In this document: positions 8,877 through 17,197 of the stretch, one piece after another | Layout: each line of letters begins with the position of its first letter | Numbering within the stretch: the stretch's first letter is position 1 | DNA from: Sphingosinicella sp. LHD-64 | GTDB lineage: Bacteria > Pseudomonadota > Alphaproteobacteria > Sphingomonadales > Sphingomonadaceae | Direction of reading: 5' to 3' | Length of the DNA stretch: 64,000 bases | NCBI RefSeq assembly: GCF_031157375.1 | Contig: NZ_JAVIFV010000001.1 | Coordinates: 620,001-684,000 of the forward strand | Translations under genes and position numbers: made by a program | The notes under the pieces: model-generated | The model's database searches: none | Told to the model about the DNA's origin: nothing | Seen by the model: only the letters and a program-made list of their open reading frames with translations

Positions 8877-9866
8877 CTAGGCGATCCGCAGCGGCTTGAA
8901 CACCGTCTGCTCGGAGATCTGCGCGGCTTCGTCGATCTCCAGGTCGAAATGGACGGCGAGGGCGGCAAGGATGTCCGAGACGCTCGCCTCGGGGGTCGAG
9001 GCGGCCGCCGACACGCCCAGGCTGCGCGATTCCCGCAGCATCGTGAAGTCGAGTTCGGCCGGACCGGCGACGAACTGGACGGAGGGGCAGCCGGCGGCGC
9101 GCGCGACCTCGGCGAGGCGGCAGGCGTTGGAGGAGAAATGCGCGCCGGCGACGATCACCGCGTCGACCTCGGCCGCGATCGCCCGAAGCGCCGCCTGGCG
9201 GTTGGTGGTGGCATAGCAGATGTCGCTGCGCGGCGGCGCGGCGACGTCGCCGAAGCGCGCGGTCACCGCCGCGATGATGCCGGCCGCCTCGTCGACCGAA
9301 TAGGTGGTCTGGACGGCGTAGGCGATCGGCCGGTCCGCGGCGAAATCGAGCGCCGCCACTTCCGCGGCTGAACTGACGACAGTCGCCGCGCCGGCGGGGA
9401 GCTGGCCGAGCGTGCCGGCGATCTCGGGATGACCCCGATGGCCGATCAGGATGACATGGCGGCCCTCGCCGTGATGGCGCGCCACCTCGCGATGAACCTT
9501 GGCAACGAGCGGGCAGACCGCGTCGAACCAGGTCAGCGCACGGCCATCCGCCTCAGCGGCAACATGTCGGGGGATGCCGTGCGCCGACATGATCACGACG
9601 CTGCCGTCCGGGACTTCCTCCAGCTCCTCGACAAAGATGGCGCCCTTGGCCTCCAAGGCACGCACCACGGCGAGGTTGTGAACGATCGGGCGGCGGACAT
9701 AGACGGGAGCACCGTAGCGCTCCAACGCCGCCTCGACGCCGTCGATGGCGCGGCGAACGCCGGCGCAGAAGCCGCGTGGAGCAGCGAGGAGGACGCGCAG
9801 CTTCGGCCGCACGACGATGTCCTCGACGCGCGGCTGGACAGCCAGGGACTGGTGGTGCTGGTCCAT
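8877..9866 (-). CDS. ispH: 4-hydroxy-3-methylbut-2-enyl diphosphate reductase
   Basis: The 329-residue enzyme carries out the last step of the MEP pathway, giving IPP and DMAPP. The three iron-sulfur cysteines are visible in GFCAGV, DAVCPLV and ICYATTNRQ. The substrate-binding His/Glu are in GHRGHPEIAG, and the Ser/Asn are in HFSSNACRL and GVSAAASTPE. The usual SSNSxRL reads SSNACRL here, but the ligand residues remain. I chose the ATG at 9866 because a purine-rich GGGGGGAAG precedes it directly; an upstream in-frame ATG adds a basic, Cys-rich stretch unlike the family. Its place beside the carotenoid genes fits isoprenoid supply. Confidence 0.93.
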   Translation of the reverse strand: MDQHHQSLAVQPRVEDIVVRPKLRVLLAAPRGFCAGVRRAIDGVEAALERYGAPVYVRRPIVHNLAVVRALEAKGAIFVEELEEVPDGSVVIMSAHGIPRHVAAEADGRALTWFDAVCPLVAKVHREVARHHGEGRHVILIGHRGHPEIAGTLGQLPAGAATVVSSAAEVAALDFAADRPIAYAVQTTYSVDEAAGIIAAVTARFGDVAAPPRSDICYATTNRQAALRAIAAEVDAVIVAGAHFSSNACRLAEVARAAGCPSVQFVAGPAELDFTMLRESRSLGVSAAASTPEASVSDILAALAVHFDLEIDEAAQISEQTVFKPLRIA

Positions 9867-10007
9867 CTTCCCCCCTACGCATCTTATGCAGGCAAAGCGG
9901 GTGCAGGGAAAGATCGACAATGCCGGATCCCGGTGACGGGGATTTCAAGATCGCATTCCCAAATGAATGTGGTCGAAGCACCGGCGGGCTTGTGCGATGG
10001 TTGTGCG

Positions 10008-10448
10008 ATGGACCGCGTTCCGGAGCCGACAAATGATGCGCCTTATCCGCGTCCGGCCCGGTCGCGGATGACGCGGTGGGCGTGGTTCGGGGCGGGTTGG
10101 CTGTTCGTCGGGCTGGGCGTCGTCGGGGCGCTGCTGCCGCTGCTGCCGACCACGATCTTCATCATCCTTGCCGCCGGGTGCTTCGCGCGGTCGTCGCCGC
10201 GGCTGGAGGCCTGGCTGCTGGCGCATCGGCGCTTCGGGCCGAGCCTGCGGGCCTGGCGGGCCGAGGGTGCGATTCCGCGGCGCGGGAAGATCGCGGCCTG
10301 CATCGGGATCGCGATCGGTTACGGCCTCTTCTGGTGGAGCGTCCGGCCGAGCCTGATGGTGGACATCGCCGTCGCCGTCGCCCTTGCCACCTGTGCAGCG
10401 TTCATCCTCACCCGACCCGCACCGGCGGATGAGCGCCGAGGCTCCTAG
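10008..10448 (+). CDS. YbaN/DUF454 family inner-membrane protein
   Basis: The product is about 146 residues with a polar N-terminus and membrane segments at roughly residues 23-48 and 95-130. The stretch GLGVVGALLPLLPTTIF and the following AAGCFARSSPR are the signature of the DUF454 (YbaN) family, whose role is unknown. The start is uncertain: the ATG at 10008 has no strong ribosome site, and the ATG at 10068 just before the first membrane segment is an alternative. The gene overlaps the convergent DUF2141 gene by 4 bases. Confidence 0.8.
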   Translation: MDRVPEPTNDAPYPRPARSRMTRWAWFGAGWLFVGLGVVGALLPLLPTTIFIILAAGCFARSSPRLEAWLLAHRRFGPSLRAWRAEGAIPRRGKIAACIGIAIGYGLFWWSVRPSLMVDIAVAVALATCAAFILTRPAPADERRGS

Positions 10449-10867
10449 AGCAGATATTTCATCACCACCGTCTGCCGGGCGCGCCCCGCAATCTCGAAGC
10501 GGACGTCCTCGTAGCGGGGCGGGCCCATGCGGATGCGGGGGTTGCGGGAGAAGCCAAAGCCCTCGCGCGGGATCGCCATCATCCGGTCGAGCCGGCCGTT
10601 CGAGTTTTCGTCATGGATGACGGAAAGCGCATAAGTGCCGGGCGCCAGGCCGCCGAGATGGATGGCGGCGGCGCGGGCGGCGGGGAGCGAACGCTTCACC
10701 GCGGCAGGGTCGGCGTTGCAATCGGGAAAATGCGCGGGATTGCGCGTCAGGCAGAGGCGCACGATGCCGTTCGTGTTCCTCAATCCTTGGATGCTGAGAT
10801 TGAGCTCAGCCGGCGACGCCTGCGCGGTCAGCAGCGCGAACAGGACCGGTGCCAGCGCCGTCCGCAC
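10445..10867 (-). CDS. DUF2141 family exported protein
   Basis: The product is about 140 residues. From a GTG at 10867 it gives a signal peptide (ALAPVLFALLTAQASPAE) followed by a small beta domain. The DUF2141 signature is SVIHDENSNGRLDRM, then PREGFGFSRNP and MGPPRYED. The acidic DxNxNGxLD element looks like a calcium-type loop. The family is common in sphingomonads next to carotenoid or desaturase genes, but its role is unknown. The chosen start overlaps the end of the hydroxylase gene by 62 bases in another frame. A longer form starting at 10945 would lack a signal peptide. Confidence 0.78.
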   Translation of the reverse strand: MRTALAPVLFALLTAQASPAELNLSIQGLRNTNGIVRLCLTRNPAHFPDCNADPAAVKRSLPAARAAAIHLGGLAPGTYALSVIHDENSNGRLDRMMAIPREGFGFSRNPRIRMGPPRYEDVRFEIAGRARQTVVMKYLL

Positions 10868-11588
10868 GGCGGAACGTGCCCAGTCCCCTGTCGGTGCCGC
10901 AGAGACGATCCCAGAAACGGAAATAGAGCCCATAATTGCATCCATATTGCTGGTGGTGGCGCTGATGGTGGCTGGCGGTGATCAGCCAATCCCCTGCCCG
11001 GCCCTGGACGAGCCGGCGCGGGAACATCTCCCAGCCCATATGATTGGTGACGCCCATCACCGTCATCACGGTCAGCACCACGCCCAGCGCCGCGACATGG
11101 ATCGGGATGGCGAGGACGAGCGCGGGGATGACGACGGCGCCGGTCAGCGCCTCCCAGGGATGGAAGCTCATCGCCGCCCAGGCGGTCGGCGGGCGGCTGG
11201 CATGGTGGACGGCGTGAGCGATGCGGAACGGCGTCGGCCGGTGCATCCAGCGATGCGTCCAGTAGAACCAGGCGTCGTGAAGGAGGAGGTAGACGAGCAC
11301 CGATCCGGGCAGCCACCACAGCGGATACTCCGAGACGTTCGTGTAGACGCGGGTCCAGCCATGTTCCTGCCAGCCCCAGGCGAGCAGCCCGGCCGGGGCG
11401 CCGTAGATGAAGGCGCTGGCCAGCGACCAACCGATCTCGCGCCGGATCTGGGGATCGAGGCCGGCATAGAGTCCGGGAAATCGGGCCCGGGTCAGCAAGG
11501 CGAAGCCGCCGCTCACCGCGAGGTAACGCAGGCCGACAATGACAGTCATCGCCAGAATCGACGCGGAGATGGCGAGGAGCAGGCTCAC
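10806..11588 (-). CDS. Sterol desaturase/fatty acid hydroxylase family membrane protein
   Basis: The 260-residue di-iron membrane enzyme has several hydrophobic segments. The His clusters are HDAWFYWTHRWMH, HAVHHAS and SHHQRHHQQYG, as in the fatty acid hydroxylase superfamily. It is divergent from crtY, with a 58-base gap, so a carotenoid-ring hydroxylation is likely. A 2,2'-hydroxylase of CrtG type, leading from zeaxanthin to nostoxanthin, is one possibility. A lipid hydroxylase or desaturase is another. Its C-terminus runs past the last His cluster into the start of the DUF2141 gene, which may be cotranscribed. Confidence 0.82.
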   Translation of the reverse strand: MSLLLAISASILAMTVIVGLRYLAVSGGFALLTRARFPGLYAGLDPQIRREIGWSLASAFIYGAPAGLLAWGWQEHGWTRVYTNVSEYPLWWLPGSVLVYLLLHDAWFYWTHRWMHRPTPFRIAHAVHHASRPPTAWAAMSFHPWEALTGAVVIPALVLAIPIHVAALGVVLTVMTVMGVTNHMGWEMFPRRLVQGRAGDWLITASHHQRHHQQYGCNYGLYFRFWDRLCGTDRGLGTFRRADGAGTGPVRAADRAGVAG

Positions 11589-11646
11589 GACGCGCTCCTT
11601 ACAACAGCCGGTGGCGATGTGCGACCGGCCTCGTTAAGGAGGCCTC

Positions 11647-12735
11647 GTGTCGGGGCGGGAACCTCTTGTGATCGCGGGCGGCGGCCTCGCCGGGTGCCTC
11701 ACCGCGCTGGCGCTAGCGAAGCTCCGGCCTGAGGTGCCGTTCCTGCTGGTCGAGCAGGGCGAGACGTTCGGCGGCAACCATATCTGGTCCTTCTTCGATG
11801 CGGATGTGGCGACCGAGGACCGCTGGTTGGTCGAGCCGATGATCGCCAAAAGCTGGGACAGCTATGATGTGCGCTTCCCGGCGCGGGCGCGCACGCTTCC
11901 GACCCGCTACAACAGCACCCGATCCAACCTGCTCGGCCGCTTGGTGCGCGAGCGATTGCGGCCGGATCAGTACCGGCTGGGCGCGACGGCCGACCGAATC
12001 GACATCGACGCGCGGGGGGCGGCCAATCTCGATGCGCTCGACCTCGGCTGGCAGAAGTTCGTCGGGCGCGAATACCGGCTCGATCGCCCGCACGGCCTCG
12101 ATCGCCCGATCGTCATGGACGCTTGCGTCGATCAGGCGGACGGCTATCGCTTCGTCTACTGCCTGCCGTTCGCCGAGGATCGTCTCCTGATCGAGGATAC
12201 TTATTATTCCACCGATCCGGCACTGGACCGGGCGGAGATCGGCGCGCGCATCGAGGCCTATGCCGATTCGCGGGGCTGGCGCCCTGCCGCGCTCGAGAAG
12301 GAGGAGGCCGGCGTGCTACCGGTGGCGATGGGCGGTGATTTCGACGCCTTCTGGCCCGAAGGCGATTGGACGGCGCGGATCGGGCTGCGCGGCGCCTTCT
12401 TCCATCCGACGACAGGCTATTCCCTTCCCGATGCGGTGAGGATTGCACTGCTGATCGCGCGGCAGGGGGATTTCTCGAGTCTTCCGACGCTGCTCAGGGC
12501 CGAGGCGAAACGGCTGTGGACGGCGCGGGGCTTCTACCGGCTGCTCGACAAGATGCTGTTCCGCGCCGCGCCGCCCGCCGAGCGCTATCGGGTGCTTGAG
12601 CATTTCTACCGCCTGCCGCCGGACGTGGTGGAACGCTTCTATGCGGCGCAGTCGACGCTGGCGGACAAGGCACGGATTCTGTCCGGGAAGCCGCCGGTGC
12701 CGATCGGCCGCGCGCTGAAGGCGCTCGTCGCATGA
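11647..12735 (+). CDS. crtY: Lycopene beta-cyclase
   Basis: This 362-residue flavoprotein cyclises both ends of lycopene to beta-carotene. The N-terminal dinucleotide motif is IAGGGLAGCLTALAL. GGNHIWSFF, the LLIEDTYYS segment and FHPTTGYSLP are all typical of bacterial CrtY. It is shorter than relatives such as the Pantoea enzyme: between the YRLGATADR segment and DIDARGAAN about 17 residues are missing. The GTG start at 11647 has a purine-rich ribosome site just upstream. Its stop overlaps crtI by 4 bases, so the three crt genes form a tight operon. Confidence 0.94.
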   Translation: MSGREPLVIAGGGLAGCLTALALAKLRPEVPFLLVEQGETFGGNHIWSFFDADVATEDRWLVEPMIAKSWDSYDVRFPARARTLPTRYNSTRSNLLGRLVRERLRPDQYRLGATADRIDIDARGAANLDALDLGWQKFVGREYRLDRPHGLDRPIVMDACVDQADGYRFVYCLPFAEDRLLIEDTYYSTDPALDRAEIGARIEAYADSRGWRPAALEKEEAGVLPVAMGGDFDAFWPEGDWTARIGLRGAFFHPTTGYSLPDAVRIALLIARQGDFSSLPTLLRAEAKRLWTARGFYRLLDKMLFRAAPPAERYRVLEHFYRLPPDVVERFYAAQSTLADKARILSGKPPVPIGRALKALVA

Positions 12736-14213
12736 CGAAATCGGCCGCGATCATCGGCGCCGGCTTCGGCGGCCTCGCGCTCGCCATCCGGCTGCAATCG
12801 GCCGGCATCGCGACCACCGTGATCGAGGCGCGCGACAAGCCGGGCGGGCGGGCCTATTTCTGGGAGAAGGACGGCCACGTCTTCGATGCCGGGCCGACCG
12901 TCATCACCGATCCCGATTGCCTGAAGGAGCTGTGGGCGCTCGGCGGCGCCGACATCGCCGAGGACGTGGAGTTGGTGCCGGTCACCCCCTTCTACCGGCT
13001 GACCTGGCCCGACGGAACGGTGTTCGACTACACCAATGACGATACGCTGCTGGAGAAGCAGATTGCGGCGCTGCGGCCCGAGGATGTCGAGGGGTATCGC
13101 AAGTTCCTGGCCTATTCGGCGGGCGTCTTTCGCGAGGGCTACGAGAAGCTCGGCGCCGTGCCCTTCCTCGACTTTGCGTCGATGCTGAAGGCGGGGCCCA
13201 GCCTTATGCGCTACCAGGCGTGGCGTTCGGTCTATTCGATCGTCTCCGGCTATGTGAAGAACGAGAAGCTGCGCGAGGCCCTCTCCTTCCACACGCTGCT
13301 CGTCGGCGGCAACCCGATGACGACCAGCTCGATCTACGCGCTGATCCACAAGCTGGAACGCGATGGCGGGGTCTGGTTTGCCAGAGGCGGGACCAACGCG
13401 CTGATCCGCGGGATGGTGCGGCATTTCGAACGTATCGGGGGGACATTGAGGCTCGGCGATCCGGTCGCGGAGGTCATCACCGACGGAACCCGTGCCACCG
13501 GCGTACTGACGAAGAGCGGCTGGCACGCCCAGTTTGACGCGGTCGCCTCGAACGGCGACGTGGTCCACAGCTACGACCTCGTGAAGGGTCACAAGCGCGG
13601 CGCCGCCGCCGCACGCAAGCTGCGCCGCAAGCGTTTCTCGCCGTCCCTCTTCGTCGTGCATTTCGGGGTCAAAGGCACCTGTCCCGAGGTCCGTCACCAT
13701 TCGATCCTGTTCGGGCCGCGCTACAAGGGGCTGCTCGGCGACATCTACAGCCGCGGCCGGCTGGCGGACGATCCGTCGCTCTACATCCACCATCCCAGCC
13801 TGACCGATCCGGATATGGCGCCGCCTGGGCATTCGACCTTCTACGCGCTCGCACCGGTGCCGCACCTGGGCAAGCTCGATGTGGACTGGTCGGTCGAGGG
13901 TCCGCGCTATCGCGACCGCATTCTCGAACTGGTCGAGCAGCGGCTCGTGCCCGGCCTGCGTGCGAACCTGACCACGGTGTTCCACTATACGCCGCAGGAT
14001 TTCGCCCACGATCTCGGTGCGCATCTGGGCTCGGCGTTCAGCCTCGAGCCGTTGCTCACCCAGAGCGCCTGGTTCCGAGTGCACAATCGCGACGACGTGA
14101 TCCCCAACCTCTATTTCGTCGGGGCCGGAACCCATCCGGGCGCGGGCATTCCCGGCGTGGTCGGCAGCGCCAAGGCGACCGCGGGACTGATGATCGATGA
14201 CCTCCGCAGCTGA
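12732..14213 (+). CDS. crtI: Phytoene desaturase
   Basis: The 493-residue FAD enzyme converts phytoene to lycopene by successive desaturations at the membrane. It has the N-terminal motif AAIIGAGFGGLALAIRL and the C-terminal FAD signature FVGAGTHPGAGIPGVVGSAK. It overlaps both neighbours, crtY by 4 bases and crtB by 17 bases, which suggests translational coupling. Length and motifs are normal for the bacterial CrtI family. Confidence 0.96.
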   Translation: MTKSAAIIGAGFGGLALAIRLQSAGIATTVIEARDKPGGRAYFWEKDGHVFDAGPTVITDPDCLKELWALGGADIAEDVELVPVTPFYRLTWPDGTVFDYTNDDTLLEKQIAALRPEDVEGYRKFLAYSAGVFREGYEKLGAVPFLDFASMLKAGPSLMRYQAWRSVYSIVSGYVKNEKLREALSFHTLLVGGNPMTTSSIYALIHKLERDGGVWFARGGTNALIRGMVRHFERIGGTLRLGDPVAEVITDGTRATGVLTKSGWHAQFDAVASNGDVVHSYDLVKGHKRGAAAARKLRRKRFSPSLFVVHFGVKGTCPEVRHHSILFGPRYKGLLGDIYSRGRLADDPSLYIHHPSLTDPDMAPPGHSTFYALAPVPHLGKLDVDWSVEGPRYRDRILELVEQRLVPGLRANLTTVFHYTPQDFAHDLGAHLGSAFSLEPLLTQSAWFRVHNRDDVIPNLYFVGAGTHPGAGIPGVVGSAKATAGLMIDDLRS

Positions 14214-15102
14214 ACGAGCCTCGCTGGTCGCGGAAGCGGAGCGGATCATCCGCGAAGGTTCAAAGTCGTTCCGCTTCGCCAGCAATCTTTTCGATCAGCC
14301 GACCCGCGAGCGGGCATGGCTGCTCTACAGCTGGTGCCGCGCCTGCGATGATCTCGCCGATGGCCAGACGTTGGGGCATGGCGCCACCGCACCGGCCGAT
14401 CCCGGGCGCCGTATCGCCTTCATCCGCGAGACGACCGACCGGGCACTGGCCGGCGAGACGGTGGGGGTCGCGCCATTCGACGCGCTGCGGGTCGTCGCGG
14501 CGGAATGCGCGATCCCGCGGCGCTTCATGGAGGATCATCTTGCCGGCTTCGCGCTGGATGCCGAGGGCTGGCGGCCCGCGAGCGAGGACGATCTGCTGCG
14601 CTATTGCTACCATGTCGCCGGCGCGGTCGGCTGCATGATGGCCGTGCTGATGGGTGTCGCGCCGGACGATGAGGACACGCTCGACCGCGCCTGCGACCTC
14701 GGCCTCGCCTTCCAGCTCTCCAACATCGCCCGCGACATCGTCGAGGATCATGGCGTCGGTCGGATCTACATCCCCGCGGACTGGGGCCCCGTCGATCCGA
14801 CAGACCGCCGGAGCCTGGCCGCAATGGCCGAGCGGCTGGCCGGGCTGGTCGCCGCCTACGAGGCCTCGGCGCGGGTGGGCGCGGCGCGCCTGCCCTTCCG
14901 GGCGCGCTGGGCGGTGCTTTCGGCGGCCGCGATCTATGGCGGTATCGCCCTTAAGGTGGTCGCGCGCGGCACTCATGCCTGGGACAGCCGCACCGTCGTG
15001 CACAAGCCCGAGAAGCTGATGATGGTGATCAACGCGCTGGTCGAATGCGGCGACCGACCCACGCCGGTGGACCGCACCGGCCTCTGGACGCGGCCGCGCT
15101 AG
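14197..15102 (+). CDS. crtB: Phytoene synthase
   Basis: The 301-residue enzyme joins two geranylgeranyl diphosphates to phytoene, the first committed step of carotenoid synthesis. The two Asp-rich metal sites are RACDDLAD (about residues 47-54) and NIARDIVED (about 178-186). GSKSFRFA near the N-terminus is typical of the squalene/phytoene synthase group. Its start lies inside crtI, and its 3' end overlaps the convergent crtZ by 4 bases. Confidence 0.96.
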   Translation: MTSAAERASLVAEAERIIREGSKSFRFASNLFDQPTRERAWLLYSWCRACDDLADGQTLGHGATAPADPGRRIAFIRETTDRALAGETVGVAPFDALRVVAAECAIPRRFMEDHLAGFALDAEGWRPASEDDLLRYCYHVAGAVGCMMAVLMGVAPDDEDTLDRACDLGLAFQLSNIARDIVEDHGVGRIYIPADWGPVDPTDRRSLAAMAERLAGLVAAYEASARVGAARLPFRARWAVLSAAAIYGGIALKVVARGTHAWDSRTVVHKPEKLMMVINALVECGDRPTPVDRTGLWTRPR

Positions 15103-15599
15103 CGTCCGGCCGGCGCCCTGACCCCTGCCCGCTCGCGACGCTTCAATTCGGCCTTCAGCACCTCGGGCGGGGGGGCCCAGAGGAAACCGAAGCTCACCGT
15201 ACCCCGCTTCGTCTCGACCGCGTGATGAAGGCGGTGGGCCTGAACGATGCGCTTCATGTACGTCGAGCGCGGCACGTAGCGGTGATCGAGCCGCTTGTGC
15301 ACGATCACGTCGTGGAAACCGAAATAGATCGCGCCATAGGCGGCGATGCCGGCGCCGACCCAGATCGCCCAGCTGCCCCAGGCGAGATTCACGCCGCCGA
15401 AGATCAGCGTGATCGACGGGATGGCGAAGATCACCGCGTAGAGATCGTTCGCCTCCCAGTTGCCGGTGCGCGGGCGGTGATGGCTGGCGTGGAGGAACCA
15501 GCCCGGGCCGTGCATGACCCAGCGGTGTGCCGCATAAGCGACAGCCTCCATCGCGATCACTGTGCCAAGGAACAGCAGGGGGCCGGCGATCCAGCTCAT
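15099..15599 (-). CDS. crtZ: Beta-carotene 3,3'-hydroxylase
   Basis: The 166-residue di-iron membrane hydroxylase turns beta-carotene into zeaxanthin. The His clusters HRWVMHG, HASHH, HDVIVHKRLDHR and HRLHH follow the CrtZ order, with hydrophobic segments at the N-terminus and around residues 50-95. It is convergent with crtB. Together with crtYIB it completes a path from geranylgeranyl diphosphate to zeaxanthin in this window; the GGPP synthase is not here. Confidence 0.95.
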   Translation of the reverse strand: MSWIAGPLLFLGTVIAMEAVAYAAHRWVMHGPGWFLHASHHRPRTGNWEANDLYAVIFAIPSITLIFGGVNLAWGSWAIWVGAGIAAYGAIYFGFHDVIVHKRLDHRYVPRSTYMKRIVQAHRLHHAVETKRGTVSFGFLWAPPPEVLKAELKRRERAGVRAPAGR

Positions 15600-15679
15600 G
15601 CGCGGCTCTATACGCCTCGACAGGCGCCCATGCCTAGGTTTGCGTTTGCGCTATCATAGGGTATGCCGGTCCCTTCCTG

Positions 15680-17161
15680 GTGGGACGACGTACCTTGGCA
15701 CAGGAAGTCGAGCTCAAATTCGACATTGACCCGGAGGGCGGCGCGGCGATCCGTCGCGCCGGCCTGTTCGGACCCCGGAGGGTTCGGCCGAAGCGGCAGG
15801 ACAGTATCTATTACGACACGGCCGACGGGGCTTTGCGGCACGCCGGATTGTCGCTCCGGGTGCGACGGTCCGGACGCTGTTTCGTCCAGACGGTGAAGCG
15901 GGACGGCGGCAACCGCGCTGGCCTGTTCGTTCGGCAGGAATGGGAAAGCGAGGTGCCGAGCTTCACGCCCGATCTGTCGGTGCTTGACATGCTGCCGTTG
16001 CGGCAGGGGCTCGGCGCCGCGTCAAGCGAGAAGCTGGTCCCCCTTGTCCGTACGCGAGTCAGCCGCACGGCCTGGCAGGTGCGGCACAACGACAGCTGGA
16101 TCGAGGTGGCACTGGACGAAGGCTCGGTGACCAGCGGTCGGACCAGGGCGCCGGTCAGCGAGCTGGAGCTGGAACTGCTCAACGGCGTGCCCGACGCCGT
16201 GTTCGACCTGGCTGAGGAAATCGCCGCAACGGCGCCGCTCCGGCTCGGCGTGCTCAGCAAGATCGAGCGCGGCTATGCGCTTGCCGACGGCAAGCTTGGC
16301 GGGGCCGCGAAGGCGGAGCCGGTGGACCTCACGCCGTCGCTCAGCGCCGGCGATGCCTTCCTGGCGGTCACGCAGTCGTGCATCCGCCATTTCCGGTTGA
16401 ACGAAACGGCCCTGCTCGGCACGCGCAATGCCGAAGCGCTGCACCAGGCGCGAGTCGCGATCCGCCGGCTGCGCTCGGCCCTGTCACTGTTCCGGCCGAT
16501 GATCGAAGGCAGCGAACAACGGCATTTCAACGCGGAACTGCGCTGGCTCGGCCGCCAGCTCAGCGATGCGCGTAACCTCGACGTCCTGATCGGCCATGCC
16601 GAGCAGGACGCAGAACTCAGCTCAGCGCTCCGGTCGCTGCGCAAGGAAGCCTATGCCCACGTCGAGTCGACCTTTCGAGCGGAACGCGGGCGCGGACTGA
16701 TGCTGAAGTTCGTCGAGTGGCTGGAGCTTGGGTCGTGGCGGCAGGGCAGGCAGGCCGACCGCGACCTGGCAGCGCTCGCCGGCAAGCGACTTGGGCGGCA
16801 GTGGCGACGGATTGCGCGGGACGGCGAAGATGTGGCCGGTCTCGATGCCGAAGCACGGCACCGCCTGCGCATCCGGATCAAGAAACTGCGCTACGCGACC
16901 GAGTTCCTCGCCAGCCTCTATGCCGAAAAGCCGCGTTCGGGCCGGCGCGACGACTTCCTCGATGCACTCAAGATACTGCAGGAACGACTCGGCGACCTCA
17001 ACGACGCCTGGACGGCCGAGGCGCTGGCCGAGAGTCTCCCTGAACCCCTGCGCCCGGCCATCCGGAAGCTCCATCCCGTGCCGGATCAGCAGAAGGCGCT
17101 GCGATCAGCCGGGAACGCGTTGCACAAGGCGCACGCAGCCGCCGGTTTCTGGGCCGGGTAG
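15680..17161 (+). CDS. CYTH-CHAD domain protein (triphosphatase-like)
   Basis: The protein is 493 residues. The N-terminal CYTH domain (about 5-200) has the ExExK motif EVELKF and alternating charged strands, as in inorganic triphosphatases of the YgiF type. The C-terminal CHAD domain (about 215-485) is helical and has conserved His/Arg positions such as LHQARVAIRRLRSAL and HRLRIRIKKLRYATEF. CHAD proteins bind polyphosphate granules. The GTG at 15680 gives nine residues before the ExExK motif; a TTG at 15695 is possible. No clear ribosome site is seen. It is convergent with the phosphate-starvation cluster downstream, which may or may not be coincidence. Confidence 0.88.
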   Translation: MGRRTLAQEVELKFDIDPEGGAAIRRAGLFGPRRVRPKRQDSIYYDTADGALRHAGLSLRVRRSGRCFVQTVKRDGGNRAGLFVRQEWESEVPSFTPDLSVLDMLPLRQGLGAASSEKLVPLVRTRVSRTAWQVRHNDSWIEVALDEGSVTSGRTRAPVSELELELLNGVPDAVFDLAEEIAATAPLRLGVLSKIERGYALADGKLGGAAKAEPVDLTPSLSAGDAFLAVTQSCIRHFRLNETALLGTRNAEALHQARVAIRRLRSALSLFRPMIEGSEQRHFNAELRWLGRQLSDARNLDVLIGHAEQDAELSSALRSLRKEAYAHVESTFRAERGRGLMLKFVEWLELGSWRQGRQADRDLAALAGKRLGRQWRRIARDGEDVAGLDAEARHRLRIRIKKLRYATEFLASLYAEKPRSGRRDDFLDALKILQERLGDLNDAWTAEALAESLPEPLRPAIRKLHPVPDQQKALRSAGNALHKAHAAAGFWAG

Positions 17162-17197
17162 GCCGGGCGTCCGCCATCCAGCGGCCGCCCGGCCGGA

